From NCBI GenBank assembly GCA_035463295.1, contig DATHTK010000052.1, positions 9,846 to 73,845 of the forward strand: DNA of 64,000 nucleotides, read 5' to 3'. The translations under genes were made by a program, and so were the position numbers. Position 1 is the first letter of the stretch, and each line of letters opens with the position of its first letter. This DNA is from DATHTK01 sp035463295. GTDB taxonomy: Bacteria; Actinomycetota; Rubrobacteria; Rubrobacterales; Rubrobacteraceae. Positions 42,088 to 49,933 of this stretch are shown here, piece after piece. The notes beneath the pieces were generated by a model. That model was not told the DNA's origin. It made no database searches and worked only from the letters and a program-made list of their open reading frames with translations.

Positions 42088-43122
42088 ATGGATGAGCGCA
42101 CGCGCATCAGGCTGACGAAGTACTCGACGAAGGCGGGTTGAGCGTCGAAGTTCGCTCCGGGGGACCTGGAGCAGGCTTTAAAGGGGCTCTCCGCCGGGGC
42201 GGTTGACGGGTTCGTAAGCGGGATGGAGACTCGGGACGACGCCGGATACATCCCGTTCGGCGGCGGCCTGCTCTTACAGACGGCGGACTTCTTCACCCCG
42301 ATCGTGGACGACCCGTACCGGTTCGGTCAGATCGCCGCCGCAAACGCCTTCTCGGACGTCTACGCAATGGCCGGCGAGCCGCTGACGGCGTTGAACCTCG
42401 TCGCCTTCCCCTGCTCGCTCGACCTCGGCATTCTGCGTGAGATCCTGGCCGGCGGGCGGTCGAAGATAGAGGAGGCCGGGGCGAGGCTCTGCGGCGGCCA
42501 CTCGGTGCAGGACGAGGAGCCGAAGTACGGCCTCTCCGTTACTGGCTTCGTCGAGGAGGACCGGGTCGTGCGCAACGTCGGCGCTCGCGCCGGGGACGCG
42601 CTCGTGCTCACCAAGCCACTTGGCCTCGGCATCCTGACGACGGCTCTCAAGCGCGACCTCCTCTCGGAGAACGACATAGAAGACGCCGTCGAAGCGGCCT
42701 CCCGGCTCAACCGGGCGGCCCGCGATGCGATGCGCGAGATCTCCCCTTCCGCCGCCACCGACGTGACCGGCTACGGCGTCCTCGGCCACCTTTCGGAGAT
42801 GCTCGAAGCGAGCGAGGTCGGCGCCGTCGTACGCCGGGGCGAGGTCCCGGTCTGGGAGCGGGCCGTTCCACTGGCCGCTGGCGGCTGTTATCCCGGCGGC
42901 CTCGAGAGCAACCGGGAGTACCTCGAAGACCGCGTCAGAGCCGATGGCGTCGCAGCCGGAGACCTCCTGCCGCTCTACGATCCGCAGACGAGTGGGGGTC
43001 TGCTCGTAGCGGTGCCGCATGAGGACGCCCGGCGCTTCGTCCGGCTCCTCGAAGAGCGCGGCGCGACGGGCGCCGTGGTCGGTGAGGTCGTCGAAGGTGC
43101 CGGTATCCGGGTGACGCGCTAG
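42088..43122 (+). CDS. selD: Selenophosphate synthetase with in-frame TGA (selenocysteine)
   Basis: Makes selenophosphate from selenide and ATP. From ATG 42088 the frame reads RTRIRLTKYSTKAG, then TGA at 42139-42141 (codon 18), then ASKFAPGDLEQAL; that TGA aligns with the catalytic Cys/Sec of SelD (Cys17 in E. coli LTQYSHGAGCGCK), and Lys21 matches the essential lysine. Downstream are GMETRDDAGYIPFGG, TADFFTPIVDDPYRFGQIAAANAFSDVYAMAG, GGHSVQDEEPKYGLSVTG, TDVTGYGVLGHL and LYDPQTSGGLLVAV. Read with Sec it is 344 residues, the family length. Stopping at the TGA would leave only the downstream 42223 start without the ATP lysine. A TATACT -10 is at 42073-42078. Confidence 0.88.
42154..42172 (+). 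promoter_or_regulatory. Candidate bacterial SECIS hairpin in selD
   Basis: GCTCC (42154-42158) and GGAGC (42168-42172) pair around a G-rich 9-nt loop, starting 13 nt after the TGA. Bacterial SECIS elements sit directly 3' of the UGA with the apical stem-loop about 15-35 nt downstream and a G in the loop, which fits. Primary sequence is not conserved, so folding and SelB binding need testing. Confidence 0.55.
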
Positions 43123-43147
43123 CGCGGCGCATACCGGAGGCCCCGGA

Positions 43148-43174
43148 GGGTCGGAGCTCCGCCACCCGTTTCTT
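43148..43174 (+). terminator. Possible terminator after selD
   Basis: GGGT (43148-43151), an inner CGGAGCTCCG palindrome and ACCC (43064-equivalent arm at 43164-43167) can form a bulged hairpin followed by GTTTCTT. It lies 26 nt after the selD stop and before the AEC transporter start. Confidence 0.4.
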
Positions 43175-43192
43175 ACAGCGACAGGGTGAGCC

Positions 43193-44191
43193 TTGACTGT
43201 TGCGTGCCGGCGGCCGGGCTCTCGCGCCGTAGAGCCCGTACAATATCTGGCCTTGGAGGCCATACTCAACACGGCGCTGCCCTTTTTCGCCCTGATCTTC
43301 TGCGGTTACGGCGCGGGACGCTTCGACCTGCTCTCGGCGGCGAGCGTCGCGGGTGTGAACGCCTTCGTCTTCTACTTCGCGCTGCCGACGTTCCTCTTCA
43401 ACCTGATGGCGACCTCTCCCATCGGCGAGGTCCCCATCGGACCGTTCGTCGCCGCCTACCTGGGCACGGGCCTCGCCGTCTTCGCCGTCGCCGCACTCCT
43501 CGGAAGCGCGCTCTTCACCGTCCGCCCCGGCGAAGCGGCGGTCCAGGGCGCAGCAGCGGTCCTCGGCAACACCGGCTATATGGGCCTCCCGCTCGTCGTC
43601 GCCGCCTTCGGGAACGAGGCCGCGATCCCCCTGGCCGTCGGCCTCACGATCGAGGCGACGATCCTGATCCCGCTGACCATCGTCCTGATCGAAGCCACAA
43701 AGGGCCTCGGCGAAGGGTTGCTCAACCTCCTGGGCTCGGTCGCCACCGCGATGGCGCGTAACCCCCTGATCGTCGCGATCCTCGCCGGCGCCCTGTTCTC
43801 GGCCACGGGCCTCGCCCTCCCCACCCCCATCGAGAATTTCACGAACCTCCTCGGTAACGCCGCGGGACCCTGCGCCCTCTTCGCCCTCGGCGCGACCCTC
43901 GCCGGCCAGCGCCTCTCCTCCGGACTCGGCGAGGTCTCCTACATGACGGCCTTCAAGCTCTTCATCCATCCCGCCGCCATGTGGTTCGCCACCACCCGCC
44001 TCTTCGACGTAGATCCCCTCTGGGCGACCGTCGCCATCCTCGGCGCCTCCCTCCCCGTCGCCGCCAACGTCTTTATAGTGGCGAAACAGTACGATACCTA
44101 CGTAGAACGTACCTCGAGCGCCATCCTCCTCTCCACCACCGTCTCAGTCGTCACCGTCTCCGCCCTCCTCACCATCCTCCCCCTCCAGTGA
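43193..44191 (+). CDS. AEC-family (auxin efflux carrier-like) transporter
   Basis: A membrane protein of up to 332 residues with ten predicted helices in two repeats: LEAILNTALPFFALIFCGYGAGRFDLL, NAFVFYFALPTFLFNLMATSP, GNTGYMGLPLVVAAFGNEAAIPLAVGLTIEATI (crossover region), ARNPLIVAILAGALFSATGLALPTPIENFTNLLGNAAGPCALFALGATLAGQ and SLPVAANVFIVAKQYDTYVERTSSAILLSTTVSVVTV. This is the AEC pattern; bacterial members export organic acids or amino-acid derivatives. TTG 43193 has GGGTGA upstream; TTG 43253 would begin nearer the first helix. Confidence 0.88.
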   Translation: MTVACRRPGSRAVEPVQYLALEAILNTALPFFALIFCGYGAGRFDLLSAASVAGVNAFVFYFALPTFLFNLMATSPIGEVPIGPFVAAYLGTGLAVFAVAALLGSALFTVRPGEAAVQGAAAVLGNTGYMGLPLVVAAFGNEAAIPLAVGLTIEATILIPLTIVLIEATKGLGEGLLNLLGSVATAMARNPLIVAILAGALFSATGLALPTPIENFTNLLGNAAGPCALFALGATLAGQRLSSGLGEVSYMTAFKLFIHPAAMWFATTRLFDVDPLWATVAILGASLPVAANVFIVAKQYDTYVERTSSAILLSTTVSVVTVSALLTILPLQ

Positions 44192-44200
44192 TCCCTCACC

Positions 44201-44247
44201 TTGACTTCCCAAACCGCCCTACTACGATTAATTAGCCGGCTAATTAA
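44201..44247 (+). promoter_or_regulatory. Promoter and palindromic operator of the MarR/MFS operon
   Basis: TTGACT (44201-44206), a 16-nt spacer and TACGAT (44223-44228) form a sigma70-like promoter. A perfect 20-bp palindrome with half-site TTAATTAGCC (44228-44247) begins at the -10 and covers the predicted start point. It is AT-rich in a GC-rich region, as expected for an operator of the MarR gene downstream. Confidence 0.78.
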
Positions 44248-44321
44248 CTGCGTAGACCGAGGATGACAGAGGTGACGAGCATCGTGAAGAGGATCGAGGG
44301 CGGCGTCCGTACGGGGGCGTC

Positions 44322-44822
44322 GTGAGGGAGGTCGGGGCCGTAAAGGAGAGCACTGCCTTTGCTCTAGCGAAGGTATGCAGGGCCCACCGGGCGAACGTTG
44401 GGGAACTACTGGCGGAGCTCGGGCTGCACGTCGGGCAGGAGATGGTGTTGCTGGAGCTCTGGGAGAGAGACGGGTTGCGGGGCGGCGAGCTCGCCGGCAG
44501 GCTCGGGGTTGAGCCCCCGACGGTGACGAAGATGCTGCGGCGCCTCGAGGGGTGCAACCTGGTCGAGCGGCACCGGGACCCGAGCGACGCCCGCAGCTTC
44601 CGGGTGTACCTCACTGGGAAAGGCCGCTCCCTAGAAGGTCCGGTCGTTCGGTGCTGGGCGGCGGTTGAAGAGAGGACCCTCGCGGGTATGACTCCCGGGG
44701 AGCGCACGACGTTTTACCGGCTCCTGACGAAGGTCCGGGCGAACGCGGACCTGGACTTCAAGAGGAGCCAGGAGAGAGCCCATTCAGGAGATCTATTCAA
44801 GAGAGGCAGAGATGCATTCTAG
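44322..44822 (+). CDS. MarR-family transcriptional regulator
   Basis: A 166-residue winged-HTH regulator: LAELGLHVGQEMVLLELWERDGLRGGELAGRLGVEPPTVTKMLRRLEGCNLVERHRDPSDARSFRVYLTGKG is a classic MarR core with the DxRxxxxxLTxxG wing. GTG 44322 starts it and overlaps the stop of a 20-residue frame (44263-44325) that may be a leader peptide. It precedes an MFS exporter and a 20-bp palindromic operator lies upstream, so it probably represses its own operon and responds to a compound exported by the MFS protein. Confidence 0.9.
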   Translation: MREVGAVKESTAFALAKVCRAHRANVGELLAELGLHVGQEMVLLELWERDGLRGGELAGRLGVEPPTVTKMLRRLEGCNLVERHRDPSDARSFRVYLTGKGRSLEGPVVRCWAAVEERTLAGMTPGERTTFYRLLTKVRANADLDFKRSQERAHSGDLFKRGRDAF

Positions 44823-44931
44823 AGAGGAGCACACAAGGGTTGTCGGCGTCGGGGGGACCATGATAACCGACGACGCCTGCGGCGCGCGGCTCGAGAAGCT
44901 CGGACGGCTCGTGGTCGGGCTCGCCAGTTGA
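44812..44931 (+). CDS. Possible 39-residue protein linking MarR and MFS genes
   Basis: ATG 44812 with GAGGCAG five nt upstream opens MHSREEHTRVVGVGGTMITDD..., ending at TGA 44931. It overlaps the end of the MarR gene and its stop overlaps the MFS TTG start (TTGA). It may be a true small protein or only a coupling frame that delivers ribosomes to the MFS gene. I recognise no homology. Confidence 0.35.
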   Translation: MHSREEHTRVVGVGGTMITDDACGARLEKLGRLVVGLAS

Positions 44932-46355
44932 GCACCGGCGGCGCGTCGGGTCTGGAAGGTGGGGTCAACCGGAGGCTCCTGCTCGCGGTGCTCATCTCCG
45001 CCGTCTTCGTCGCGGTCATGAACAGCTCGATGGTAAACGTCGCGGTGCCCGTAATAAGGCGGGACTTCGGGGCGTCGGAGGCGCAGGTTGGGTGGGTCAT
45101 AACCTCGTACCTGCTCATCTACGCCGTCGGGATACCGCTCTACGGGCGAGCGGCGGACGTCTTCAGCTTGCGCAGCGCCTTCTCGCTAGGCCTGCTCGTC
45201 TTCGCCGTCGGGAGCTTGGTATCGGCGCTCGCGCCGAGTCTGCCGCTGCTCGTCTTCGGCCGGATCGTGCAGGCTACGGGAGCCGCGGCGATACCGGCGC
45301 TCTCGAGCGCGTCGGTTGCGAAGGTGCTGCCGCCGGGCGACCGCGGGACGGCGCTCGGCCTCATAGTCTCGAGCGTGGGTGTCGGGGCCGCGGTCGGGCC
45401 TGTGGTGGGAGGTGTGATCCAGGAGTTCGCGGGCTGGCAGTCGCTCTTCTACGCGACCCTCGCGCTCACGCTGCTGCTCCTTCCGGGCGCGCTCTACGTG
45501 CTGCCGAAGACCGAGTCATCCGAAGACCGCAGCTTCGACGTGGTCGGCGGCGTTCTGCTCGGGCTCGCGGCGGGGTTGTTCTTGTTCGGGATCACGCAGG
45601 GACAGACGTACGGTTTCGGCGCCGCGTCGTCGTGGGGCAGCTTCGTGGTGTCGGCGCTCACGGCGGCCGGGTTCGCCTGGCGCATCACCAGCGCCGCGCA
45701 TCCTTTCGTCTCCCCAGCTCTCTTTAGCAACCCTCCCTACGTCGCTGCGGTGGTCGTAGGGTTCTTCTCCATGCTCGTCAACGTCTCGTGCCTCGTCTCG
45801 GTGCCGCTGCTCGTCTCGCAGGTCAACGGACTCGGTCCCGCCGCGACCGGGTTCGTGCTCGCGCCCGGAGCGATAGCGCTCGCGATCCTCTCCCCCCTGG
45901 CCGGTCGACTCTCCGACCGTATCGGGGTCAAGACGCTCATCTACACGGGTCTGACGGCGATGCTAGCGTCCGTACTCTTTCTCTCCGCGTTTGCGGCCGG
46001 AGCCTCCCCCTTCGTCGTCGCGACGGGGATGCTCGGCATCGGCGTCGGCTTCGCCCTGACCAACTCCCCGAACGTCAACGCGGCGGCAGCGGCGCTCGAG
46101 GAGAAAGAGTCCGGGGTAGGCCTCGGGATCTTCAACGGGCTCTTCTTCCTCGGCGGCGGGACCGGCCCGGCGGTCGTCGGGGCCTTTCTGGCCGCGCGCC
46201 GGGAGGCCGAGGCGGAGGCCATCAACCCCCTCTACTCGCTGGGGGCGGCGCCCTTCTCGGATGCGTTCCTGCTGCTGGGCGTGGCGCTCGTGGTCTGTCT
46301 CGTAGCCGCGCGCTGGGTCAGAAACGGCGCAGGGGGTGAGAAAAGAGAAGCGTAA
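44928..46355 (+). CDS. MFS drug/metabolite exporter
   Basis: A 475-residue transporter with 14 predicted membrane helices, of the DHA2 (EmrB/QacA) type: VMNSSMVNVAVPVIRRDFGASEAQVGWVITSYLLIYAVGIPLYGRAADVFSLRSAF holds motif A-like and D1-type features, ALGLIVSSVGVGAAVGPVVGGVIQEFAGWQSLFY is motif C, typical of exporters. TTG 44928 starts it, coupled to the preceding small frame. Likely exports a toxic compound under the upstream MarR regulator. Confidence 0.9.
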   Translation: MSTGGASGLEGGVNRRLLLAVLISAVFVAVMNSSMVNVAVPVIRRDFGASEAQVGWVITSYLLIYAVGIPLYGRAADVFSLRSAFSLGLLVFAVGSLVSALAPSLPLLVFGRIVQATGAAAIPALSSASVAKVLPPGDRGTALGLIVSSVGVGAAVGPVVGGVIQEFAGWQSLFYATLALTLLLLPGALYVLPKTESSEDRSFDVVGGVLLGLAAGLFLFGITQGQTYGFGAASSWGSFVVSALTAAGFAWRITSAAHPFVSPALFSNPPYVAAVVVGFFSMLVNVSCLVSVPLLVSQVNGLGPAATGFVLAPGAIALAILSPLAGRLSDRIGVKTLIYTGLTAMLASVLFLSAFAAGASPFVVATGMLGIGVGFALTNSPNVNAAAAALEEKESGVGLGIFNGLFFLGGGTGPAVVGAFLAARREAEAEAINPLYSLGAAPFSDAFLLLGVALVVCLVAARWVRNGAGGEKREA

Positions 46356-46372
46356 AGGGAGCGGAGCAGCGC

Positions 46373-46404
46373 GGATCGGGGGTAGGCGGCGCCCCGATCC
46401 CTTA
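46373..46404 (+). terminator. Hairpin after the MFS gene
   Basis: GGATCGGGG (46373-46381) and CCCCGATCC (46392-46400) form a perfect 9-bp stem with a 10-nt loop 17 nt after the MFS stop, followed by CTTA. The tail is short, so it is a modest terminator. Confidence 0.55.
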
Positions 46405-46494
46405 GCCGGGCACGAACCTCGCTCGCGAAGCCGAGGCGGCTACTTGGGTTAAACTCTCCACGGGACCGTGCGTGGAGTCGTGAAGGGAGAGACC

Positions 46495-46848
46495 GTGGAG
46501 ATCGTAACGCGAGAGGAGCTGTGGCAGAAGATGGAGCGCGGAGACGACTTCGTGCTCGTCGACGCCCTCTCGACGCAGCACTACGAGAGCAGCCACCTGC
46601 CGGGTGCGGTCAATCTGCCGCTCGAGTTCGTGGACGAGGCGGAGAGGGTGCTCCCCGACAAGAGCGCCGAGATCATCGTGTACTGCATGAACTCCGACTG
46701 CGCGGCCTCGGGCGAAGAGGTGCGGGAGCTCAGTGAGATGGGCTACGAGAACGTCCGGCACTACGCCAGTGGGAAGCAGGACTGGATCAGGGCCGGCCTC
46801 CCCGTCGAAGGGAGACACGCCTCCGACGTGCACCGGAGCAAGATCTAG
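46495..46848 (+). CDS. Single-domain rhodanese
   Basis: A 117-residue sulfurtransferase-fold protein: EIVTREELWQKMERGDDFVLVDALSTQHYESSHLPGAVNLPLEF, active-site loop IVYCMNSDCAASGEEVRELSEMGYENVRHYASGKQDWIRAGLPVEG. The catalytic Cys is in YCMNSDC; a second Cys lies four residues later. GTG 46495 has AAGGGAG five nt upstream; the frame is open to GTG 46468. It starts a run of thiol- and electrophile-related genes and may move sulfane sulfur. Confidence 0.88.
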   Translation: MEIVTREELWQKMERGDDFVLVDALSTQHYESSHLPGAVNLPLEFVDEAERVLPDKSAEIIVYCMNSDCAASGEEVRELSEMGYENVRHYASGKQDWIRAGLPVEGRHASDVHRSKI

Positions 46849-47058
46849 GCGAACACGGACCGCCCACCAGGGCGCCGATGAAGCCCCGGATCCCAACTTC
46901 ACGGGACGGGGAGCATGCGAGCCGAGGGTCGTCTTCGTGCGGCCACGACACACGACGCGGAGCGACGGATAACCGCCCCCCGGGCCGTTGGTAGTATTGC
47001 GGGCCGGCTACGCACCCGGAGAGGCGTGCAACTTGGAAGAACGAGAGGAGTTCGCGAG

Positions 47059-47949
47059 ATGGACGTTTCACCGACGAAGATCCTGCTGGCAACCGACGGG
47101 TCGGAAGACGCGGTTCGGGCGACGGAGGCGGCGGTGGATCTCTCGAAAAGAACGGGTGCGGAGCTCCACGTGGTGCACGCCTGGCACGACGTCCCGACCG
47201 CCTACGCCGACGTCTTTATCCGGGAGGGGCTCAGAGAGCAGGGTAAGGAGATCCTCGACGGGGAGGTGCGCAGGATCGAGGGTCTTGGCGGGACCACCGC
47301 CGGTGCCCACCTCAGAGAGGGTCGAACCTCGGACGAGGTGATCTCTTGCTCCGAAGATCTCGGCGCGTACCTGCTCGTCGTCGGCAGCCGCGGGTTGGGC
47401 ACGGTGCGACGCCTGCTGATGGGGAGCACCTCCGAGGATATCGTTCACCGCGCCCGCATCCCGGTCCTCGTCCTCCGGGGCGCAACCCCATGGCCGCCCA
47501 CTTCACTCGTCGTAGGCGATGACTACTCTGAGGACGCGAGGCTGGCGGCCGAGTTCGCCGGAGCTATGGGTGCGCTCTACGGCCTCGAGGCGGTACTCGT
47601 CCACGCCTACCCGCCAGATCTCGACGCCTCCGAGGAGATGCTCCGCCGCGCCGGGGAAGAACTGGAGCGGCGCGCCGCCGACCTCGAGGACATCCTCGGC
47701 TACCGCCCCGCGACCCGCATGGTCGCGGGCGACGCCGCAGTCGCCGTCCTCGAGGCCGCCGACGATTACGGAGGACCGGACGGCTCGACCTTTGTCGCCG
47801 TCGGCAGCCGGGGTCTCGGCGTCGTGGACCGCCTCAGGCTCGGCAACACCTCGACCAAGGTCGTGCGGGCGGCGCGGGGCCCGGCTCTGGTGTACCCGCA
47901 CCCGCCGCGAGGACAAGAATACGGATCCCCTCTCCCTCCGACGCGCTAG
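47059..47949 (+). CDS. Tandem universal stress protein
   Basis: A 296-residue protein with two UspA domains: TKILLATDGSEDAVRATEAAVDL ... LLVVGSRGLGTVRRLLMGSTSEDIVHRARIPVLVLRG, then TSLVVGDDYSEDARLAAEFAGAMGALYG ... TFVAVGSRGLGVVDRLRLGNTSTKVVRAARGPALVYP. The first domain has the ATP-binding G-2x-G-9x-G-S/T motif; the second has Asn in the last position (GNTS), perhaps weakening ATP binding. ATG 47059 has GAGAGGAG upstream; the longer open frame to 46915 is unsupported. Confidence 0.92.
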   Translation: MDVSPTKILLATDGSEDAVRATEAAVDLSKRTGAELHVVHAWHDVPTAYADVFIREGLREQGKEILDGEVRRIEGLGGTTAGAHLREGRTSDEVISCSEDLGAYLLVVGSRGLGTVRRLLMGSTSEDIVHRARIPVLVLRGATPWPPTSLVVGDDYSEDARLAAEFAGAMGALYGLEAVLVHAYPPDLDASEEMLRRAGEELERRAADLEDILGYRPATRMVAGDAAVAVLEAADDYGGPDGSTFVAVGSRGLGVVDRLRLGNTSTKVVRAARGPALVYPHPPRGQEYGSPLPPTR

Positions 47950-48008
47950 AATCCCCTCGCGGGCCGCGATACCGTGAACGCCCCGCCGGCGGAGACACAG
48001 GAGAAGAT

Positions 48009-48962
48009 ATGAGCGCGCAGACCACCGGCATCCACCACGTCACAGCCATCTCCGGCGAGGCGCAGCGAAACGTGGACTTCTACGTCGGCGTGCTGGGCCT
48101 GAGGATGGCAAAGAAGACCGTCAACTTCGACGACCCCACGACCTACCACCTCTACTACGGCGACGGGAAGGGGAGTCCTGGCTCCATCATGACCTTCTTC
48201 CCGTGGGGCGGCGCCCCGCTCGGGTTGCAGGGCACGGGCCAACTCACCACCACCACCTTCTCGGTCCCGGAGAGCTCTCTCGGCTACTGGACAGAGCGGC
48301 TCGTCGAGCACGGCGTCCGCTTCGAGAAGCCCGCTGGGCGCTTTGGCGAGACCGTCCTCAACTTCGCCGACCTCGACGGGATGCGGCTGGAGCTCTCCGC
48401 CTCTCCCTCCGAAGCGCGCGAGCCATGGGAGGGAGGATTCGTCCCCGCCGAGCATGCCGTCCGCGGCTTTCACCACGTAACCCTCTCCGAACGCGAGCCC
48501 GCACGCACCGCGAAGCTCATGACCGAGACTCTGGGCTTCCGCGACGTCGAGGACGTCGACGGCCGCCAGCGTTTCGAGGCCGGCGAGGGCGGGCCGGGCA
48601 CCTACGTGGACGTCGTCGACGGGTCGGCAGAGTCGCGCGGGCGCACGGGCGTCGGCACCGTGCACCACGTCGCCTTCCGGGTGCCCGACGAAGAGAAGCA
48701 GCTCGAGCTGCGCGAGGAGATCGCCTCTCTCGGCTACAACGTAACACCCGTCCTCGACCGGAACTACTTCCGTTCGATTTACTTCCGCGAGCCCGGCGGG
48801 GTCCTCTTCGAGATCGCCACCGACCCGCCCGGCTTCGCCGTGGACGAAGACCCCGAACACCTCGGCGAGCACCTCAAGCTCCCGCCCTGGATCGAACCTC
48901 GACGCAGCGAGCTCGAAGAGGTGCTCCCCCCCCTGCGCGTCCCGACGGCGGGTACCCGATGA
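48009..48962 (+). CDS. Ring-cleaving dioxygenase, VOC family (MhqO-like)
   Basis: A 317-residue protein of two VOC modules: GIHHVTAISGEAQRNVDFYVGVLGLRMAKKTVNFDDPTTYHLYYGDGKGSPGSIMTFFPW, then GFHHVTLSEREPARTAKLMTETLGFRDV, GTVHHVAFRVPD and RNYFRSIYFREPGGVLFEIATDPPGF, where His, His and Glu bind the metal. Relatives such as MhqO cleave hydroquinone/catechol-type rings and help against quinone electrophiles. AGGAGA precedes ATG 48009. It is coupled to the esterase gene downstream by ATGA and is paralogous to the gene at 57606. Confidence 0.92.
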   Translation: MSAQTTGIHHVTAISGEAQRNVDFYVGVLGLRMAKKTVNFDDPTTYHLYYGDGKGSPGSIMTFFPWGGAPLGLQGTGQLTTTTFSVPESSLGYWTERLVEHGVRFEKPAGRFGETVLNFADLDGMRLELSASPSEAREPWEGGFVPAEHAVRGFHHVTLSEREPARTAKLMTETLGFRDVEDVDGRQRFEAGEGGPGTYVDVVDGSAESRGRTGVGTVHHVAFRVPDEEKQLELREEIASLGYNVTPVLDRNYFRSIYFREPGGVLFEIATDPPGFAVDEDPEHLGEHLKLPPWIEPRRSELEEVLPPLRVPTAGTR

Positions 48963-49591
48963 GCGAGAGAGACCTGGGCTTCGTCCACAACTTCATCCCC
49001 GGCAAGACCGACGCGACTCTGCTCCTGCTACACGGGACCGGGGGCAGCGAGGACGACCTCATACCGCTCGGCCGGGAGCTCGCGCCGGGGGCCGCGATCC
49101 TAAGCCCCCGCGGCAAGATACTCGAGCACGGCGCCCCCCGCTTCTTCCGGCGCCTCGCCGAGGGCGTCTTCGACCACGAGGACCTCGTCTTCCGTACCCA
49201 CGAGCTGGCACGGTTCGCGGAAGACGCGGCAGCCGAGTACGGCTTCGACCGCTCGAAGCTCGTCGCCGCTGGCTACTCCAACGGCGCCAATATCGCCGCG
49301 AGCGTCATGTTGTTGTACCCCGACCTCCTGCGGGCGGCGGTGCTCTTCCGGGCGATGGTCCCCTTCGAGCTTGAGGAGACGCCTAACCTGCGGGGCGTAC
49401 CCGTCTTCCTCGCGGCGGGGCGGATGGACGGCATGATCCCACCGGATAACACCGAGAGGCTCGCAGAGGTCCTCACAGAAGCCGGCGCCGACCTCGACCT
49501 CCGCTGGCGCGACATCGGCCACTCCCTCTCCTACGAGGAGGTCGTCGAGGCGAAGGAGTGGCTCGCCGGGGTACTGGGTCGGACGTCGTAG
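48959..49591 (+). CDS. Alpha/beta hydrolase (MhqD/phospholipase-carboxylesterase type)
   Basis: A 210-residue hydrolase: FVHNFIPGKTDATLLLLHGTGGSEDDLIPLGRELAPGAAILSPRG, nucleophile elbow KLVAAGYSNGANIAASVM (Ser about residue 106), PVFLAAGRMDGMIPPDN (Asp) and DIGHSLSYEEVVEAKEWL (His) complete the triad. It resembles B. subtilis MhqD, which pairs with MhqO in quinone resistance, and its ATG overlaps the dioxygenase stop (ATGA), supporting a shared pathway. Confidence 0.92.
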   Translation: MSERDLGFVHNFIPGKTDATLLLLHGTGGSEDDLIPLGRELAPGAAILSPRGKILEHGAPRFFRRLAEGVFDHEDLVFRTHELARFAEDAAAEYGFDRSKLVAAGYSNGANIAASVMLLYPDLLRAAVLFRAMVPFELEETPNLRGVPVFLAAGRMDGMIPPDNTERLAEVLTEAGADLDLRWRDIGHSLSYEEVVEAKEWLAGVLGRTS

Positions 49592-49933
49592 AGGCCGTCA
49601 CCTGCCAGAACGGCCGGGTTGCAGCGCCTGTTAGAATCTCTCGTGCGCCTTGGAGGACTGAGGTGGCACCGGTTATTCGGGCTGTGAAGCAGCATTTGAC
49701 GCAAGCATTCAAGGAGCCGATTCAGTGGCCGAGAGACCGGGTACGAGGAAGCCGGTGATCTTCACGGCCCGCATGACCTGCGGGCGGTCGAGCGGAACCT
49801 CCGGCGTGGCAACGCCCCCGCGAGCCGCCCTCGACACTCCGGGCAGGCTGAGGCTGTGGGGGAACCCTATCTACAACAAGTCTTGCGGAGCAAGGATAGG
49901 GAGAAGATTTCAGATGATGGGAGGGCAGAGACC
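49592..49933. other. 342-nt intergenic leader before the DsbA-cyclase fusion
   Basis: No convincing gene. A TAGAAT-like -10 lies near 49630, and a small hairpin (CCCGCA/TGCGGG, about 49769-49785) near the middle. The stretch 49770-49860 is GC-rich with several short complementary blocks and could hold a regulatory RNA, but I cannot match a known riboswitch. The frame from 49856 is open into the next gene but has little coding character. Confidence 0.5.

Noticed and set aside
48203..48958. N-terminal extension of the MhqD-like hydrolase frame
   Set aside because: It overlaps the dioxygenase and is Arg/Pro-rich; the ATG at 48959 with ATGA overlap gives the right hydrolase.
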